Numbered from the stretch's first letter, positions 17,087-25,169 are shown. The stretch is 64,000 nucleotides of DNA from Pontibacter ruber (GCF_023630205.1 NZ_JALPRR010000005.1:123722-187721), one strand, 5' to 3'. The notes: generated from the sequence alone by a model not told the origin. Made by a program: numbers and translations.

Positions 17087-18088
17087 TTAATTCCTCTCAA
17101 GCCACTTCTTCCAATCCAGAGCTACTTTATCCCATCCGAAATCTTCATAGTTGACTTTGCCGTTCTCATCAAACCCGAAGAAATTATGCTCCCGCCCAAC
17201 ATAAGGCATGAAGGTGAAGTTCTTCTTTTTAGCTCGTATCGCCTCTATATGAAAGTAATCGTAGAAAGGCGCAGCAATATCTTTTGTACCGTAAGACACC
17301 ATAACAGGCATCTTTAATTTTTGTAAAGCAGCCACCGGAGGTTTGGAGAAGCTATAAAGCGACTTAAAGGTGATTTCGCCTTTGACTTCATTGTTGGCTG
17401 GGTCCTCTACTACTTCCTTCCAGAACGTTAGCTGTCTTTTCACTGCTGTTCCTGCTGTATCGTCGCGCTGCCTTATCTGTGAAACTATAGTCGCCATTCT
17501 GCCAAAAGGGTTTGTGCTGGCAAAAATAAGATGAGTAATATCTTTAGAAACTTGTGCAAGCTTGGCAGCGATTGCTGCTCCTTCAGAGTGTCCTGCAACA
17601 ACAATTTTTTTATCGCATACCCAAGGTTGTTTTACCAAGTACTTAACGACGGCTTTGTTCCTGTATGTATAATAGTCTAAATTATCACGGAGTACATAAT
17701 TTTCAGGAAACGTACCTGAATGTACTTCTACATAAGACATATTCGGTCTTAAGCTACTTTCTTCCCTTATTACTGGGATAAATGGTTTACTAACTATAGC
17801 CAGGTGATAGTCGTCCAGAAGTAAGTCGGCATCGAACGGGAAAATCTTATACGGTTCTCCGTTTTCTTTCAGGATGATCAATGGGGTTGGCAATGAACCT
17901 TGGATGAAAAGAAAGATTGGTTTTACTTGCTGCTCTTCCCCTTTTTTCGACATCACCAGAATATCAACTGTATCCTGCTTGTAACGTGTCTGTAAATGCC
18001 GATAACCGAACTCTTCAGGTTTCTTTATTTGAGCTTTGGTAGGTAAGTACAAAAGCAACGGCAGGAGCAGAAGTAATAAGTGTTTCAT
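17087..18088 (-). CDS. secreted alpha/beta hydrolase
   Basis: 333 residues with a signal peptide (MKHLLLLLLPLLLYLPTKAQ). The catalytic triad of the alpha/beta hydrolase fold is visible: nucleophile Ser in the elbow VVAGHSEGAAIA, Asp in YGTKDIAAP, His in VGREHNFFG. The fold and the HSEG elbow fit esterases and peptidases of the DLH/S9 kind; the substrate is unknown. It is exported, so it acts in the periplasm or outside. Isolated gene, convergent with the Spy-like gene. Confidence 0.87.
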   Translation of the reverse strand: MKHLLLLLLPLLLYLPTKAQIKKPEEFGYRHLQTRYKQDTVDILVMSKKGEEQQVKPIFLFIQGSLPTPLIILKENGEPYKIFPFDADLLLDDYHLAIVSKPFIPVIREESSLRPNMSYVEVHSGTFPENYVLRDNLDYYTYRNKAVVKYLVKQPWVCDKKIVVAGHSEGAAIAAKLAQVSKDITHLIFASTNPFGRMATIVSQIRQRDDTAGTAVKRQLTFWKEVVEDPANNEVKGEITFKSLYSFSKPPVAALQKLKMPVMVSYGTKDIAAPFYDYFHIEAIRAKKKNFTFMPYVGREHNFFGFDENGKVNYEDFGWDKVALDWKKWLERN

Positions 18089-18168
18089 CTTTTATGTATG
18101 ACCAAGGAAGATAAGGGACAGATTTAATAGGGTATCGACAATATAATAATTCAGATGTAAATACTGGC

Positions 18169-18218
18169 AAAGTATAAAAGCCTGCCGCAACCACAGTTAC
18201 AGCAGGCTTTTATACTTT
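18169..18218 (-). terminator. nth terminator built from inverted AAGTATA motifs
   Basis: A perfect 17-base stem: AAAGTATAAAAGCCTGC pairs with GCAGGCTTTTATACTTT across a 16-base loop. The two AAAGTATA motif copies form the A-rich and T-rich ends of the stem. The right arm overlaps the nth stop codon. Confidence 0.9.
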
Positions 18219-18906
18219 ATCTGTCTAATCCACCCAGCTTGTTCTCCGGATCATCCGGGATGTTGGGAAAGTTTTTCTGGAAAAAGGCGCAGAAGTGGGT
18301 GAGGGGGCATTCTTCACACTTCGGGCGGCGCGCTATGCAGATATAGCGGCCATGCAATATAAGCCAGTGGTGGGCTTTGGCAATAAGTTCCTCTGGCAGG
18401 TTCGCTACCAACTCCTTCTCTACCTCCAGCGGGGTTTTCGCTTTCTTGTCTACCAGCCCCAGGCGCTTGCTTACCCGGAACACGTGCGTATCCACGGCCA
18501 TGGCCGGCTGGTTCCAGATAACGGACACAATCACGTTAGCAGTTTTGCGACCAACGCCCGGTAACTTCACCAGTTCCTCCACGGTGCTGGGAACCTCCGA
18601 GTTAAACTGCTCCACCAGCATCCGGCCCAAACCCGCCAGGTGCTTTGCCTTGTTGTTGGGGTACGATATACTTTTAATGTAAGTAAAGATTTCTTCGGGA
18701 GTAGCGGCGGCCAGGTGCTCCGGAGTTGGGTAAGCCTCGAACAGGGCAGGCGTTACCATGTTCACGCGCTTATCGGTGCACTGCGCGCTCAGCACAACAG
18801 CAAGTATGAGTTCGTACGGGTTGGAGTAAGCCAGTTCGGTTTCAGGCTCCGGAAAGTTCTGGGTGAAGTACTCGATCAGGTGCCTGTAGCGTTCTTTTTT
18901 GCGCAT
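18217..18906 (-). CDS. nth: endonuclease III
   Basis: Glycosylase and AP-lyase that removes oxidised pyrimidines. The 229-residue protein aligns in layout with E. coli Nth: MRKKERYRHLIEYF at the start, LSAQCTDKRVN, helix-hairpin-helix LPGVGRKTANV with the catalytic Lys, VDTHVFRVSKRLGL with the catalytic Asp, and the 4Fe-4S ligands C-X6-C-X2-C-X5-C near the C terminus (CIARRPKCEECPLTHFC). A terminator hairpin of the upstream sigma operon ends only five bases before its ATG, leaving no room for a ribosome site after it. Confidence 0.97.
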   Translation of the reverse strand: MRKKERYRHLIEYFTQNFPEPETELAYSNPYELILAVVLSAQCTDKRVNMVTPALFEAYPTPEHLAAATPEEIFTYIKSISYPNNKAKHLAGLGRMLVEQFNSEVPSTVEELVKLPGVGRKTANVIVSVIWNQPAMAVDTHVFRVSKRLGLVDKKAKTPLEVEKELVANLPEELIAKAHHWLILHGRYICIARRPKCEECPLTHFCAFFQKNFPNIPDDPENKLGGLDR

Positions 18907-18911
18907 AAAAA

Positions 18912-18940
18912 AAGTTTGCAGTCTTTACGACTGCAAACTT
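18912..18940 (-). terminator. terminator of the sigma/anti-sigma pair, adjoining nth start
   Basis: AAGTTTGCAGTC pairs perfectly with GACTGCAAACTT around TTTAC. On the minus strand it runs into seven T and then directly into the nth ATG. It overlaps the last codons of the small anti-sigma-like gene. Confidence 0.85.
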
Positions 18941-19155
18941 AAGCTTTTTGAATAATTCAGGATGTTATTTATCGTACTCTCACGAGGGCTTTTGGTCGCC
19001 CCATTCAGAAGATGTTGGATCTGCAGGAGTTCAGAGCAGCTTTCTGCCAGCTCGTTATCGTGCATTAGGGCCGTTTCCAGCTGTTTGCAGGCATCTTCTG
19101 CCAACTCATCATATACATACTGGATCAGCTCATTGTGAGTAGAGGTTTTTATCAT
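18925..19155 (-). CDS. small putative anti-sigma factor (76 aa)
   Basis: 76 residues, helical and acidic (HNELIQYVYDELAEDACKQLETALMHDNELAESCSELLQIQHLL). It overlaps the ECF sigma gene by 26 bases, so the two are translationally coupled. The sequence resembles the N-terminal helical sigma-binding part of anti-sigma factors of the RskA/zf-HC2 group, but it has no HxxxCxxC zinc motif and no membrane segment. A cytosolic anti-sigma role is inferred from position and shape; binding is not shown. The end of the gene lies in the terminator hairpin. Confidence 0.75.
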   Translation of the reverse strand: MIKTSTHNELIQYVYDELAEDACKQLETALMHDNELAESCSELLQIQHLLNGATKSPRESTINNILNYSKSLSLQS

Positions 19156-19732
19156 AAGCGACGTTGTTTTTCAGCATCTTTTTCCTCAGGTTGATCAGCG
19201 CATAGCGCATACGCCCCAAGGCGGTGTTGATGCTCACCCCTGTAGCCTCAGCTATCTCCTGGAAGCTCATGTCGGCAAAATGCCGCATCATCAATACTTC
19301 CCGCTGCGACTGTGGCAGCGTCTGGATCAGCTCACGCAGACGGGTGTGTGTATCCTCTTTTATCTGCTGCGACTCAGCCGAGTCTTCTGCAAATGAAAGC
19401 GTGTTGAACACATTGCTGCCGTCTTCAAGGGTGATCATCGGGCTGCGTTTCTCTTTCCGGAAAAAGTCGATCGCCAGGTTATGAGCGATACGGCAGATCC
19501 AGGAGGAGAACTTGCCTTCTTCGTTATAGCGTCCGCCCTTCATGGTATGGATGGCCTTGATAAAGGTGTCCTGCAGAAGATCTTCAGCTGTATACGAATC
19601 TTTGACGATCAATAAGATGGTCGTGTATACTTTGTTCTTGTGTCTGTTTACTAGCTGTTCGAACGCATTTTCATTACCTGCGATGTAAAGCGTCACCAAT
19701 GCGGAGTCGCTTAACTGGGTAGTTGTATTCAT
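19130..19732 (-). CDS. ECF-type RNA polymerase sigma factor
   Basis: 200 residues. Region 2 is FEQLVNRHKNKVYTTILLIVKDSYTAEDLLQDTFIKAIH with the DxxQ-type helix; region 4 carries LPQSQREVLMMRHFADMSFQEIAEATGVSINTALGRMRYALINLRK, the helix-turn-helix for the -35 element. This type (annotated RpoE-like in Cytophagales) directs RNA polymerase to a small regulon. It is followed by an overlapping anti-sigma-like gene. Its own promoter is a consensus housekeeping one overlapped by an inverted repeat (19841-19862), so it may be repressed by a binding protein. Confidence 0.93.
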   Translation of the reverse strand: MNTTTQLSDSALVTLYIAGNENAFEQLVNRHKNKVYTTILLIVKDSYTAEDLLQDTFIKAIHTMKGGRYNEEGKFSSWICRIAHNLAIDFFRKEKRSPMITLEDGSNVFNTLSFAEDSAESQQIKEDTHTRLRELIQTLPQSQREVLMMRHFADMSFQEIAEATGVSINTALGRMRYALINLRKKMLKNNVAYDKNLYSQ

Positions 19733-19818
19733 CTTAAAGCTACATTAGTTTAACGTAGAGCTTTATATCATATTGTTGCGTTTAGCTATTTTGAACAAAA
19801 TTTTCAGAAAGGTAAAAT

Positions 19819-19849
19819 CAAATATATGTAATGCATTTTGGTTGTGCAA
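19819..19849 (-). promoter_or_regulatory. housekeeping promoter of the ECF sigma gene
   Basis: Minus strand TTG (19849-19847), 20-base spacer, TATATTTG (19826-19819): an exact match to the Bacteroidota consensus. The start codon is about 80 bases downstream. Confidence 0.75.
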
Positions 19850-19862
19850 CAACTGGCACAAC
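19841..19862. promoter_or_regulatory. inverted repeat over the -33 element of the sigma promoter
   Basis: GTTGTGC, eight bases, GCACAAC. It covers the TTG element, which is a typical place for a repressor or activator site. No regulator is known. Confidence 0.5.
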
Positions 19863-20188
19863 AGCCTGCCAAAAAAATGACTGCTCCTGCAAACCAATCT
19901 TACAGGTTAGCTGCCCTTAGGTTTATCGGGTACTCTCCTATATACGAGGGCAAAGTATAATTGATTGTGCAAATAATTTAATTTAGTTTTCCACATATAT
20001 AAAAACCCTGTTATTGAGGCAATTAGGCTGCTTTTTATTTCTTATCAACAAGTTATGCACATGGGTGCCTTCAACGAATAGCCTGTATCGGCTACTTTTC
20101 AGCCAAAGGCAGAGTTTTTTTGTAAAGGATGGCGGCTGGGTTGCCAAACTATACTTGAGCAGGAGATTTGCGGAGCGAAAAAATAAAA

Positions 20189-20216
20189 AAGCAGGCTTAA
20201 TTTTTTAAGCCTGCTT
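20189..20216 (-). terminator. terminator after the truncated hemoglobin gene
   Basis: AAGCAGGCTTAA and TTAAGCCTGCTT form a perfect 12-base stem around TTTT. Confidence 0.88.
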
Positions 20217-20237
20217 CTAAAATTAAGGTAGGTAGAA

Positions 20238-20627
20238 CTATAACACCTCTTCTTTTCCAATCACACTCAGGAAACCCATCTTCATCTGGAAGATCTGTGC
20301 GATGCTGAGCGCTTTCTGCTTTATCTCTGTGGCTTTCGTTCCTTCAAACAGGCGGTCTACTGTTTCTGTGAAAAGCTGTATCCAGCGCTGAAAATGTTTC
20401 TGTTCGATGGGCAGGCGCAAGTGCTTCGGGAACGGCTGGCCTTTGTATGCCATGGTGCCGAAAAGTACCGAGCTCCAGAAGTTATACATGATGGGCAGGT
20501 GGTGCTCCCAGTTTACATGGGCAAAATCGTTGAACACCGGCGAAAGCAGCTCGTCTTTGTTCACTGTATCATAAAAGGTGTCTACCAGTAACTTTATATC
20601 TGCTTCGTTGGCAATGTCTTTCTTCAT
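20238..20627 (-). CDS. group III truncated hemoglobin
   Basis: 129 residues of the 2-on-2 globin fold, group III type. DTFYDTVNKDELLSPVFNDF is the N-terminal helix pair, HHLPIMYNFWSSVLFG the B/E region with the conserved Trp, and KHFQRWIQLFTETVDRLF the F-G region whose His is the likely proximal haem ligand. Group III globins are thought to bind O2 or NO and serve in detoxification or redox chemistry; the ligand is not known here. It is 10 bases after a cupin gene on the same strand and surely cotranscribed with it. Confidence 0.9.
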   Translation of the reverse strand: MKKDIANEADIKLLVDTFYDTVNKDELLSPVFNDFAHVNWEHHLPIMYNFWSSVLFGTMAYKGQPFPKHLRLPIEQKHFQRWIQLFTETVDRLFEGTKATEIKQKALSIAQIFQMKMGFLSVIGKEEVL

Positions 20628-20637
20628 CGTAGCTCCT

Positions 20638-20952
20638 CTACTTTATCAGTAACATCTTAAAATCAGTAACAGCCTCCAGCGCATGGGGCACATCAGCCGG
20701 AATGCGGTATACCTGCCCCGCTCTCAGGCGCTGCACAACATCATCCATGCTAAAGTCGCACTCGCCTTCCAGCGCAACCAGCAGCACATCGTGGCTGGTT
20801 TTATGCTCTTTTAGCTGCTGGCCTCTGCTGAAAGCAAAAAGTATAGCCTTTTGCTTATCCAGTTCAAAAATCACCTTGCTCTGGAACTTCTCAGGGCTAT
20901 AGCTGATCTGGCGGGCCAGCTCCGGCATTCCAAATGGTGTGCTTTCTTCCAT
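20638..20952 (-). CDS. cupin-domain protein
   Basis: A single-domain cupin of 104 residues from ATG 20952. The beta-barrel pattern is visible as GQQLKEHKTSHDVLLVALEGECDF (motif 1, with two His) and LRAGQVYRIPADVPHAL (motif 2, with His), enough for one metal ion. Such small cupins can be dioxygenases, isomerases or sensors; function is open. The frame extends to a TTG at 20976, but that codon lies in the -7 box, so the ATG is used. It leads the operon with the truncated hemoglobin, suggesting a shared O2/NO or redox context. Confidence 0.88.
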   Translation of the reverse strand: MEESTPFGMPELARQISYSPEKFQSKVIFELDKQKAILFAFSRGQQLKEHKTSHDVLLVALEGECDFSMDDVVQRLRAGQVYRIPADVPHALEAVTDFKMLLIK

Positions 20953-20973
20953 GGTTGTATGCTGAAGTTTTAA

Positions 20974-20981
20974 CAAAGGTA
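20974..20981 (-). promoter_or_regulatory. -7 box of the cupin/hemoglobin operon
   Basis: Minus strand TACCTTTG, 22 bases before the ATG at 20952. Confidence 0.6.
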
Positions 20982-21119
20982 ATGCCGCACCAAAAGGTAT
21001 AAAATGATATTTGTCACTACTTTAACTATTTTAAATTACCTAGACAGCGTGCCTGGAAGTAAAAAGATAGGTTAGTACAGAAGGGGGAAAGGGGAGAAAC
21101 GAACCGGGAGGGCATAAAA

Positions 21120-21158
21120 AAATCCTTCGTAAGAGCCGCGAAGCTTTGCGAAGGATAG
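21120..21158 (-). terminator. terminator after the 115-aa gene
   Basis: ATCCTTCG pairs with CGAAGGAT with extra inner pairing (CGCGAAGC region). The minus strand runs into TTTTTTT. Confidence 0.75.
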
Positions 21159-21184
21159 TTGAACAATGTGAAAGAAGCTGCTAC

Positions 21185-21532
21185 TTACTTTCTGCCATAG
21201 CCTTTAAGCCGGTTCAGTATCAGCAATATTTTGCGGTTTATTTCCCGCTCCTCTACCGGTGTGCACTGGGCTGTGATGTCACAAGGCTGCTGCAGTTTTT
21301 TCTCTACTTCCTTCAGGTGGTTGAGGTAACATTCCAGCGTGGTGCAGGAAACGTTTTTCAGCATTGCTTCGGTCTCGCTGTTGGTAGCGTTTTCGGTTTT
21401 ATACTTCAGGTTAATAGCTTTCGCGATCTCAGTATTTATCAGCGTTGTTACGTCGTTGCTGGTCGTAATTTCCTGCTGGTACACCTTTCTCTCGATGCTC
21501 TCTAATAATAAACGGATGTCCAGTTGTTCCAT
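21185..21532 (-). CDS. hypothetical cytosolic protein (115 aa)
   Basis: Not recognised. 115 residues, mostly helical and charged, no signal or membrane segment. A central part holds three Cys (KNVSCTTLECYLNHL and QPCDITAQCTP give four in all, spaced 5, 20 and 6), which could bind metal or form disulfides, but the spacing matches no motif I know. The C terminus is basic (NRLKGYGRK). ATG at 21532; a terminator hairpin follows the stop. Isolated gene between the cupin operon and the MFS exporter. Confidence 0.75.
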   Translation of the reverse strand: MEQLDIRLLLESIERKVYQQEITTSNDVTTLINTEIAKAINLKYKTENATNSETEAMLKNVSCTTLECYLNHLKEVEKKLQQPCDITAQCTPVEEREINRKILLILNRLKGYGRK

Positions 21533-22038
21533 GGGGTTAATCGTTAACAGTTATAAAATAAAAACAATTCTCTGCTCCGGAATTTTGCTTCCGGAGGATG
21601 CGTGTTAAACAATAATAAAAGTGTTTAAAAAATGGTTGAATAAAGCGCCACAACTAAAACAGCAAATTAACAAGGTCACTGTGCTGGGTTAAAGCCATCT
21701 TAAAATGCGAAGGTTGTGCTGATGGTTGGGCTGGCCATTCTCTAAAATTTTATACTTGGATATAAAAGAGAATGTTGCGGGAGTAAGTATAAAATGTAAT
21801 TTTTTGTGGTGAATACGGAGCCTGCACGGGGGCTGCAGTCTTCATTGGCGAAGAGCCTGATGTATTCTGTTGCCTAAGTATGTATCTGGCTTAGTCAGAG
21901 TATTTTGCCTGCTGTAACTGCTGTAGTGCGATTGCTCTTGCCACTTCCTGTACTTTCCAATTCCTGTAACCTTCGGGCACTCGAAATGCCTACTTTTGTG
22001 TAGCTTTGAGGTTGTAAAAAATCTAAAACAGAGCGTAC
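21533..22038. other. 506-base gap before the MFS gene
   Basis: AT-rich start, two AAGTATA motif copies near 21750 and 21785, and the tandem -7 boxes at its right end. No gene or RNA structure that I can support. Confidence 0.55.
21991..22008 (+). promoter_or_regulatory. two tandem -7 boxes for the MFS gene
   Basis: TACTTTTG (21991-21998) and TAGCTTTG (22001-22008), both perfect TAnnTTTG, 30-50 bases before the start codon. Confidence 0.5.
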
Positions 22039-23310
22039 ATGCGTAATAATACGGCGCCCAGGCACGACCCCTATGCGGTGCTGCGGCTGCCAGAGTTCAG
22101 GCTATACATTTCGGCAAGGCTTTGCATTACGCTGGCCATGCAGATACAGGCAGTTATTGTAGGTTGGCAAATCTATGACCTTACCAAAGATGCGTTTTCG
22201 CTTGGCCTGATCGGTCTTGCCGAGGCCATCCCTTCTATTGTTGTTTCGCTTTATGCGGGCTACCTGGCCGATATGGTGCCGCGCAAGAAGATCATCGTAA
22301 CGGTTATTACGGTTTTACTTTTGTGCTCAGCCGCCTTATGGCTTTTCACACTGGATACAAACGCCGTGATCGAACACTATGGTGTGCTGCCGATCTATGG
22401 GGTGATCTTTGTCAGTGGCATAGCGCGTGGCTTTATGGGGCCTGCTGTTTTCTCGTTTATGCCGCAACTGGTAACCGGTAAGCAACTCTATGCCAATGCC
22501 ATTACCTGGAGCAGTACTACCTGGCAGGCGGCTTCGCTGGTTGGTCCGGCTATTGGCGGTTTGGTGTATGGCTTTTATGGCATTACGGCTGCCTATGCTA
22601 CCGATGGGGTGCTGGTTCTGCTGTCGCTTGTAGCGTTTGCGCTGATAGGAGCTAAGCCTCTTCCTGAAAACATCAACCCACAAAACCTGACTGAGAGCCT
22701 ACGCACGGGTATAAAGTTCGTGTTTGGCAACCAGATCATACTTCATGCGATCTCGCTCGATATGTTTGCGGTGCTGTTCGGCGGGGCAGTGGCGCTGCTG
22801 CCCATCTTTGCTTCGGATATTCTGCTCATCGGTCCGCAGGGGCTGGGCTTTCTGCGTGCTGCACCGGCAGTTGGTTCGGTCATCATGGCCGTCTGGATGG
22901 CGTATCATCCTATTACCGTTAAGGCAGGTAAGATCATGCTCTGGTGTGTGGCAGGCTTTGGCGTAAGCCTGATCCTGTTCGGGCTGTCTACCAATTTTTG
23001 GTTTTCATTGGTGCTGCTTGTGCTCAGCGGCGCCTTCGACAGCATCAGCGTTATCATTCGTTCTACCCTGATCCATACCTTAACCCCGGAATACATGAAG
23101 GGGAGGGTATCATCGGTAAACAGCATTTTTGTTGGTTCTTCTAACGAGATAGGCGCTTTCCGGGCGGGCAGTATGGCCAAGTTGCTCGGCGCAGTACCTG
23201 CCGTGGTATTTGGCGGTGTGATGACGCTGCTGGTGGTAGGGGTTACCGCCTTCAAGGCCGATAAGCTGCGCGCCCTGCACATGACGCCGGACCTGGAGCC
23301 GGGCCACTAA
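22039..23310 (+). CDS. MFS exporter (EntS-like)
   Basis: 423-residue major facilitator with about twelve membrane helices. The conserved loop between helices 2 and 3 is AGYLADMVPRKKIIV (the G-x-L-a-D-r-x-G-R-r/k family motif). Overall layout resembles the enterobactin exporter EntS/DUF894 group: FRLYISARLCITLAMQIQAVIVGWQIYDLT near the N terminus is typical of that group. Substrate unknown; no siderophore or resistance genes are adjacent. Monocistronic, closed by a very strong hairpin. Confidence 0.9.
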   Translation: MRNNTAPRHDPYAVLRLPEFRLYISARLCITLAMQIQAVIVGWQIYDLTKDAFSLGLIGLAEAIPSIVVSLYAGYLADMVPRKKIIVTVITVLLLCSAALWLFTLDTNAVIEHYGVLPIYGVIFVSGIARGFMGPAVFSFMPQLVTGKQLYANAITWSSTTWQAASLVGPAIGGLVYGFYGITAAYATDGVLVLLSLVAFALIGAKPLPENINPQNLTESLRTGIKFVFGNQIILHAISLDMFAVLFGGAVALLPIFASDILLIGPQGLGFLRAAPAVGSVIMAVWMAYHPITVKAGKIMLWCVAGFGVSLILFGLSTNFWFSLVLLVLSGAFDSISVIIRSTLIHTLTPEYMKGRVSSVNSIFVGSSNEIGAFRAGSMAKLLGAVPAVVFGGVMTLLVVGVTAFKADKLRALHMTPDLEPGH

Positions 23311-23350
23311 AGCGAAAACGCTGCCCTGTGAACGGGGCAGCGTTTTCGCT
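23311..23350. terminator. bidirectional terminator, MFS / bTHX
   Basis: AGCGAAAACGCTGCCC and GGGCAGCGTTTTCGCT form a perfect 16-base stem with an 8-base loop between convergent genes. Confidence 0.92.
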
Positions 23351-23372
23351 TCTTTGGGTGTTTGGCAGCTTC

Positions 23373-23501
23373 TTATTTTGCTGCTTCTTTGGCTTGTGCT
23401 TCTGCCAGGCCTTTGTGCTTGGTAGGCTTGTGTGGTCGGGTGTTGCCGTAGCTGCCCTTTTTAAGCTTACCTTTTTTAGATTTTTTATCTCCTTTTCCCA
23501 T
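23373..23501 (-). CDS. ribosomal protein bTHX (42 aa)
   Basis: A 42-codon gene on the minus strand: MGKGDKKSKKGKLKKGSYGN, then TRPHKPTKHKGLAEAQAKEAAK and TAA. The start GKGDKKSKKGKLxxGSYG is the family signature of the 30S protein THX, which sits in a cavity of the small-subunit head. The C-terminal tail (AEAQAKEAAK) is longer than the 26-30 residues of Thermus THX, as in Bacteroidota forms. It lies 22 bases from the terminator shared with the MFS gene. Too short for most gene finders. Confidence 0.88.
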   Translation of the reverse strand: MGKGDKKSKKGKLKKGSYGNTRPHKPTKHKGLAEAQAKEAAK

Positions 23502-23618
23502 AAAATAAGTTGTTTAAGTTGGTTCTCGTAAACACTGCATACGAGCAGGGGCGGCAGGCAGGTTCAGAAATAACGTTAACCGCCTGATCTGTTCCTTCTT
23601 AGCACAGGTATAAAAAGA

Positions 23619-23640
23619 AGCCCGCCACCAGGGGCGGGCT
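23619..23640 (-). terminator. terminator after the T9SS cargo gene
   Basis: AGCCCGCC pairs with GGCGGGCT; on the minus strand it is followed by TTCTTTTTA. Confidence 0.85.
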
Positions 23641-23666
23641 AAGATGCTATGAGAGAGTAACAGCTA

Positions 23667-24674
23667 TTACTCCAGCATGAGCCGCACGTTTGTTACCGTG
23701 CTGCCGTTAGTTGCTGTAAGCAGGTATAAACCTTTAAACTGTTTCAGTTCATCCAGCCTTAAATCCGAGGCATCGCCTGCAGCTATGGTCTTGGTAAATA
23801 CTACACGTCCTGCCATATCCTTTAACTCTACCAATGTCTCAGACCTGACACCGGAGTTACCAAGGCTTACGGTGCAATCACCGTTGCGGCATGGGTTTGG
23901 CGCTACCACTAATCGGGCACTTGCCTCGCGGCTGCTCTCGGCCACAATTACATTGGAGTATTCATACTTGCCATCCAGATCTACTTGCTTTAACCTGTAG
24001 TAGTTGGTGCCATTCAACGGGTTTTTGTCTTCAAAGCTATAGTCTATGGGCACAGAGGAGGTACCATGGCCTGCTACAATGCCAATCTTCTCGAAACCAT
24101 ATCCGTCTGCACTGCGCTCTATTTCAAACTGTTTGTTGTCTCTTTCGCTGGCCGTGCGCCATTTCAGGTCTATGCCGCTCTTGGTTGCAATTCCTTTAAA
24201 GCTGACCAGTTCAACAGGTAGAGGATTTAGCGTTTCGCATTCTTCCTCGCCTGTATAGACAACATCAAGAACTGTTTTTCCGCCTGTTATAAATTCTATA
24301 AATACCCTGAGATCATTTCCATTTTGGAATGGCTTTGCATTGACCGTGAATGTTGTATCCTGAATTTCTCCGGTAATGTCATCACCAGTAATTACGATGG
24401 GAGGACCTTGCGTACGGGTAATACTGATCGAAGTCACATCTTCGCAGGCCTGAAAAACTATCGTGACATCAAGAAGCTCTTGTCCTGGTGGGTCTCCTGG
24501 CTGATTGATATGTGGGGTCACGCTCGAATATCCTATAGCTATACAGCGGTCTTCCGGATTCGGACTATCTGTGAAAAAGCATTCAACATTAGTTTGAGCC
24601 CATGCCTGCTGTGCAAAAAGCAGGAGCACAAGGATAATGCCTATAGTACGGAAAAAGTGTAGATAACTCTTCAT
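23667..24674 (-). CDS. secreted protein with T9SS C-terminal sorting domain
   Basis: 335 residues. A signal peptide (FRTIGIILVLLLFAQQAWAQ) exports it; an N-terminal domain of unknown fold with three Cys follows (to about 150). Next comes the typical linker LNPLPVELVSFKG, a fibronectin-like segment (GIDLKWRTASERDNKQFEIERSADG to NYYRLKQVDLDGKYEYSN), and the type A sorting domain (VVAPNPCRNGDCTVSL, ELKDMAGRVVFTKT, LKQFKGLYLLTATNGSTVTNVRLMLE), which directs release or anchoring by T9SS. The passenger function is unknown. This gene shows that the organism uses T9SS. Confidence 0.9.
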   Translation of the reverse strand: MKSYLHFFRTIGIILVLLLFAQQAWAQTNVECFFTDSPNPEDRCIAIGYSSVTPHINQPGDPPGQELLDVTIVFQACEDVTSISITRTQGPPIVITGDDITGEIQDTTFTVNAKPFQNGNDLRVFIEFITGGKTVLDVVYTGEEECETLNPLPVELVSFKGIATKSGIDLKWRTASERDNKQFEIERSADGYGFEKIGIVAGHGTSSVPIDYSFEDKNPLNGTNYYRLKQVDLDGKYEYSNVIVAESSREASARLVVAPNPCRNGDCTVSLGNSGVRSETLVELKDMAGRVVFTKTIAAGDASDLRLDELKQFKGLYLLTATNGSTVTNVRLMLE

Positions 24675-25169
24675 ACAGTTGGTATTTAGATGGTTTCGCT
24701 GACACTCATAAGTTGAATGCCAATCTTATGATTTAAACAAAGGTTTGCCTTAGAGCAGGGTGTTGGCGCTAAGGCCATAGAAGGGAGGTTGCGGCTCACC
24801 ATTTTTCTGGTGCGGGAACCTGAACTTGTGTGCTTCCTATAAAGCAGCTATTATGTATGTGTACGAGTTGTATATCAGGCTGTTAGCGTATTGACTGCCT
24901 TTTTAGTAAAGTATAAATTAAGAAATACTAAGGAGCGGGTTGTGTATAAGAAGAGGCTGGCAGATATAAACTTTTCCGCTGCAGGAGGTGTTACAAAAAG
25001 ATGTCCTGAATCTGATGTAGAAGGTAGTTTACATCGTGTTGAACGCCTGTTATGGCAGGTGCAACAAAACCTTCTAAAAGAGTTTAGGTATTCGTAACTT
25101 TACACATTCATCTAAAAGATAAAATGGCGCTGCGCGTAGGATTTTGCTGCTGCCGGTGCCACTGTCTGT
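24675..25169. other. 495-base gap before uvrA
   Basis: AT-rich; one AAGTATA copy near 24909. TAACTTTA at 25095-25102 is a near match to the -7 box and the best uvrA promoter candidate. A 68-codon frame at 24891-25097 starts at TTG and has no family features; I do not call it. Confidence 0.5.

Larger units (their letters stand above)
19733..20188. other. 456-base gap upstream of the sigma gene
   Basis: Contains the sigma promoter and inverted repeat, and two AAGTATA motif copies (near 19953 and 20149). A 64-codon frame at 20014-20208 starts at TTG, lacks a family match and runs through the terminator at 20189, so I do not call it a gene. Confidence 0.6.

Noticed and set aside
20014..20208. 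64-codon frame upstream of the sigma gene
   Set aside because: TTG start, runs through a clear terminator of the opposite strand, no family features.
24891..25097. 68-codon frame before uvrA
   Set aside because: TTG start, no ribosome site, no recognisable domain, lies in the uvrA upstream region.
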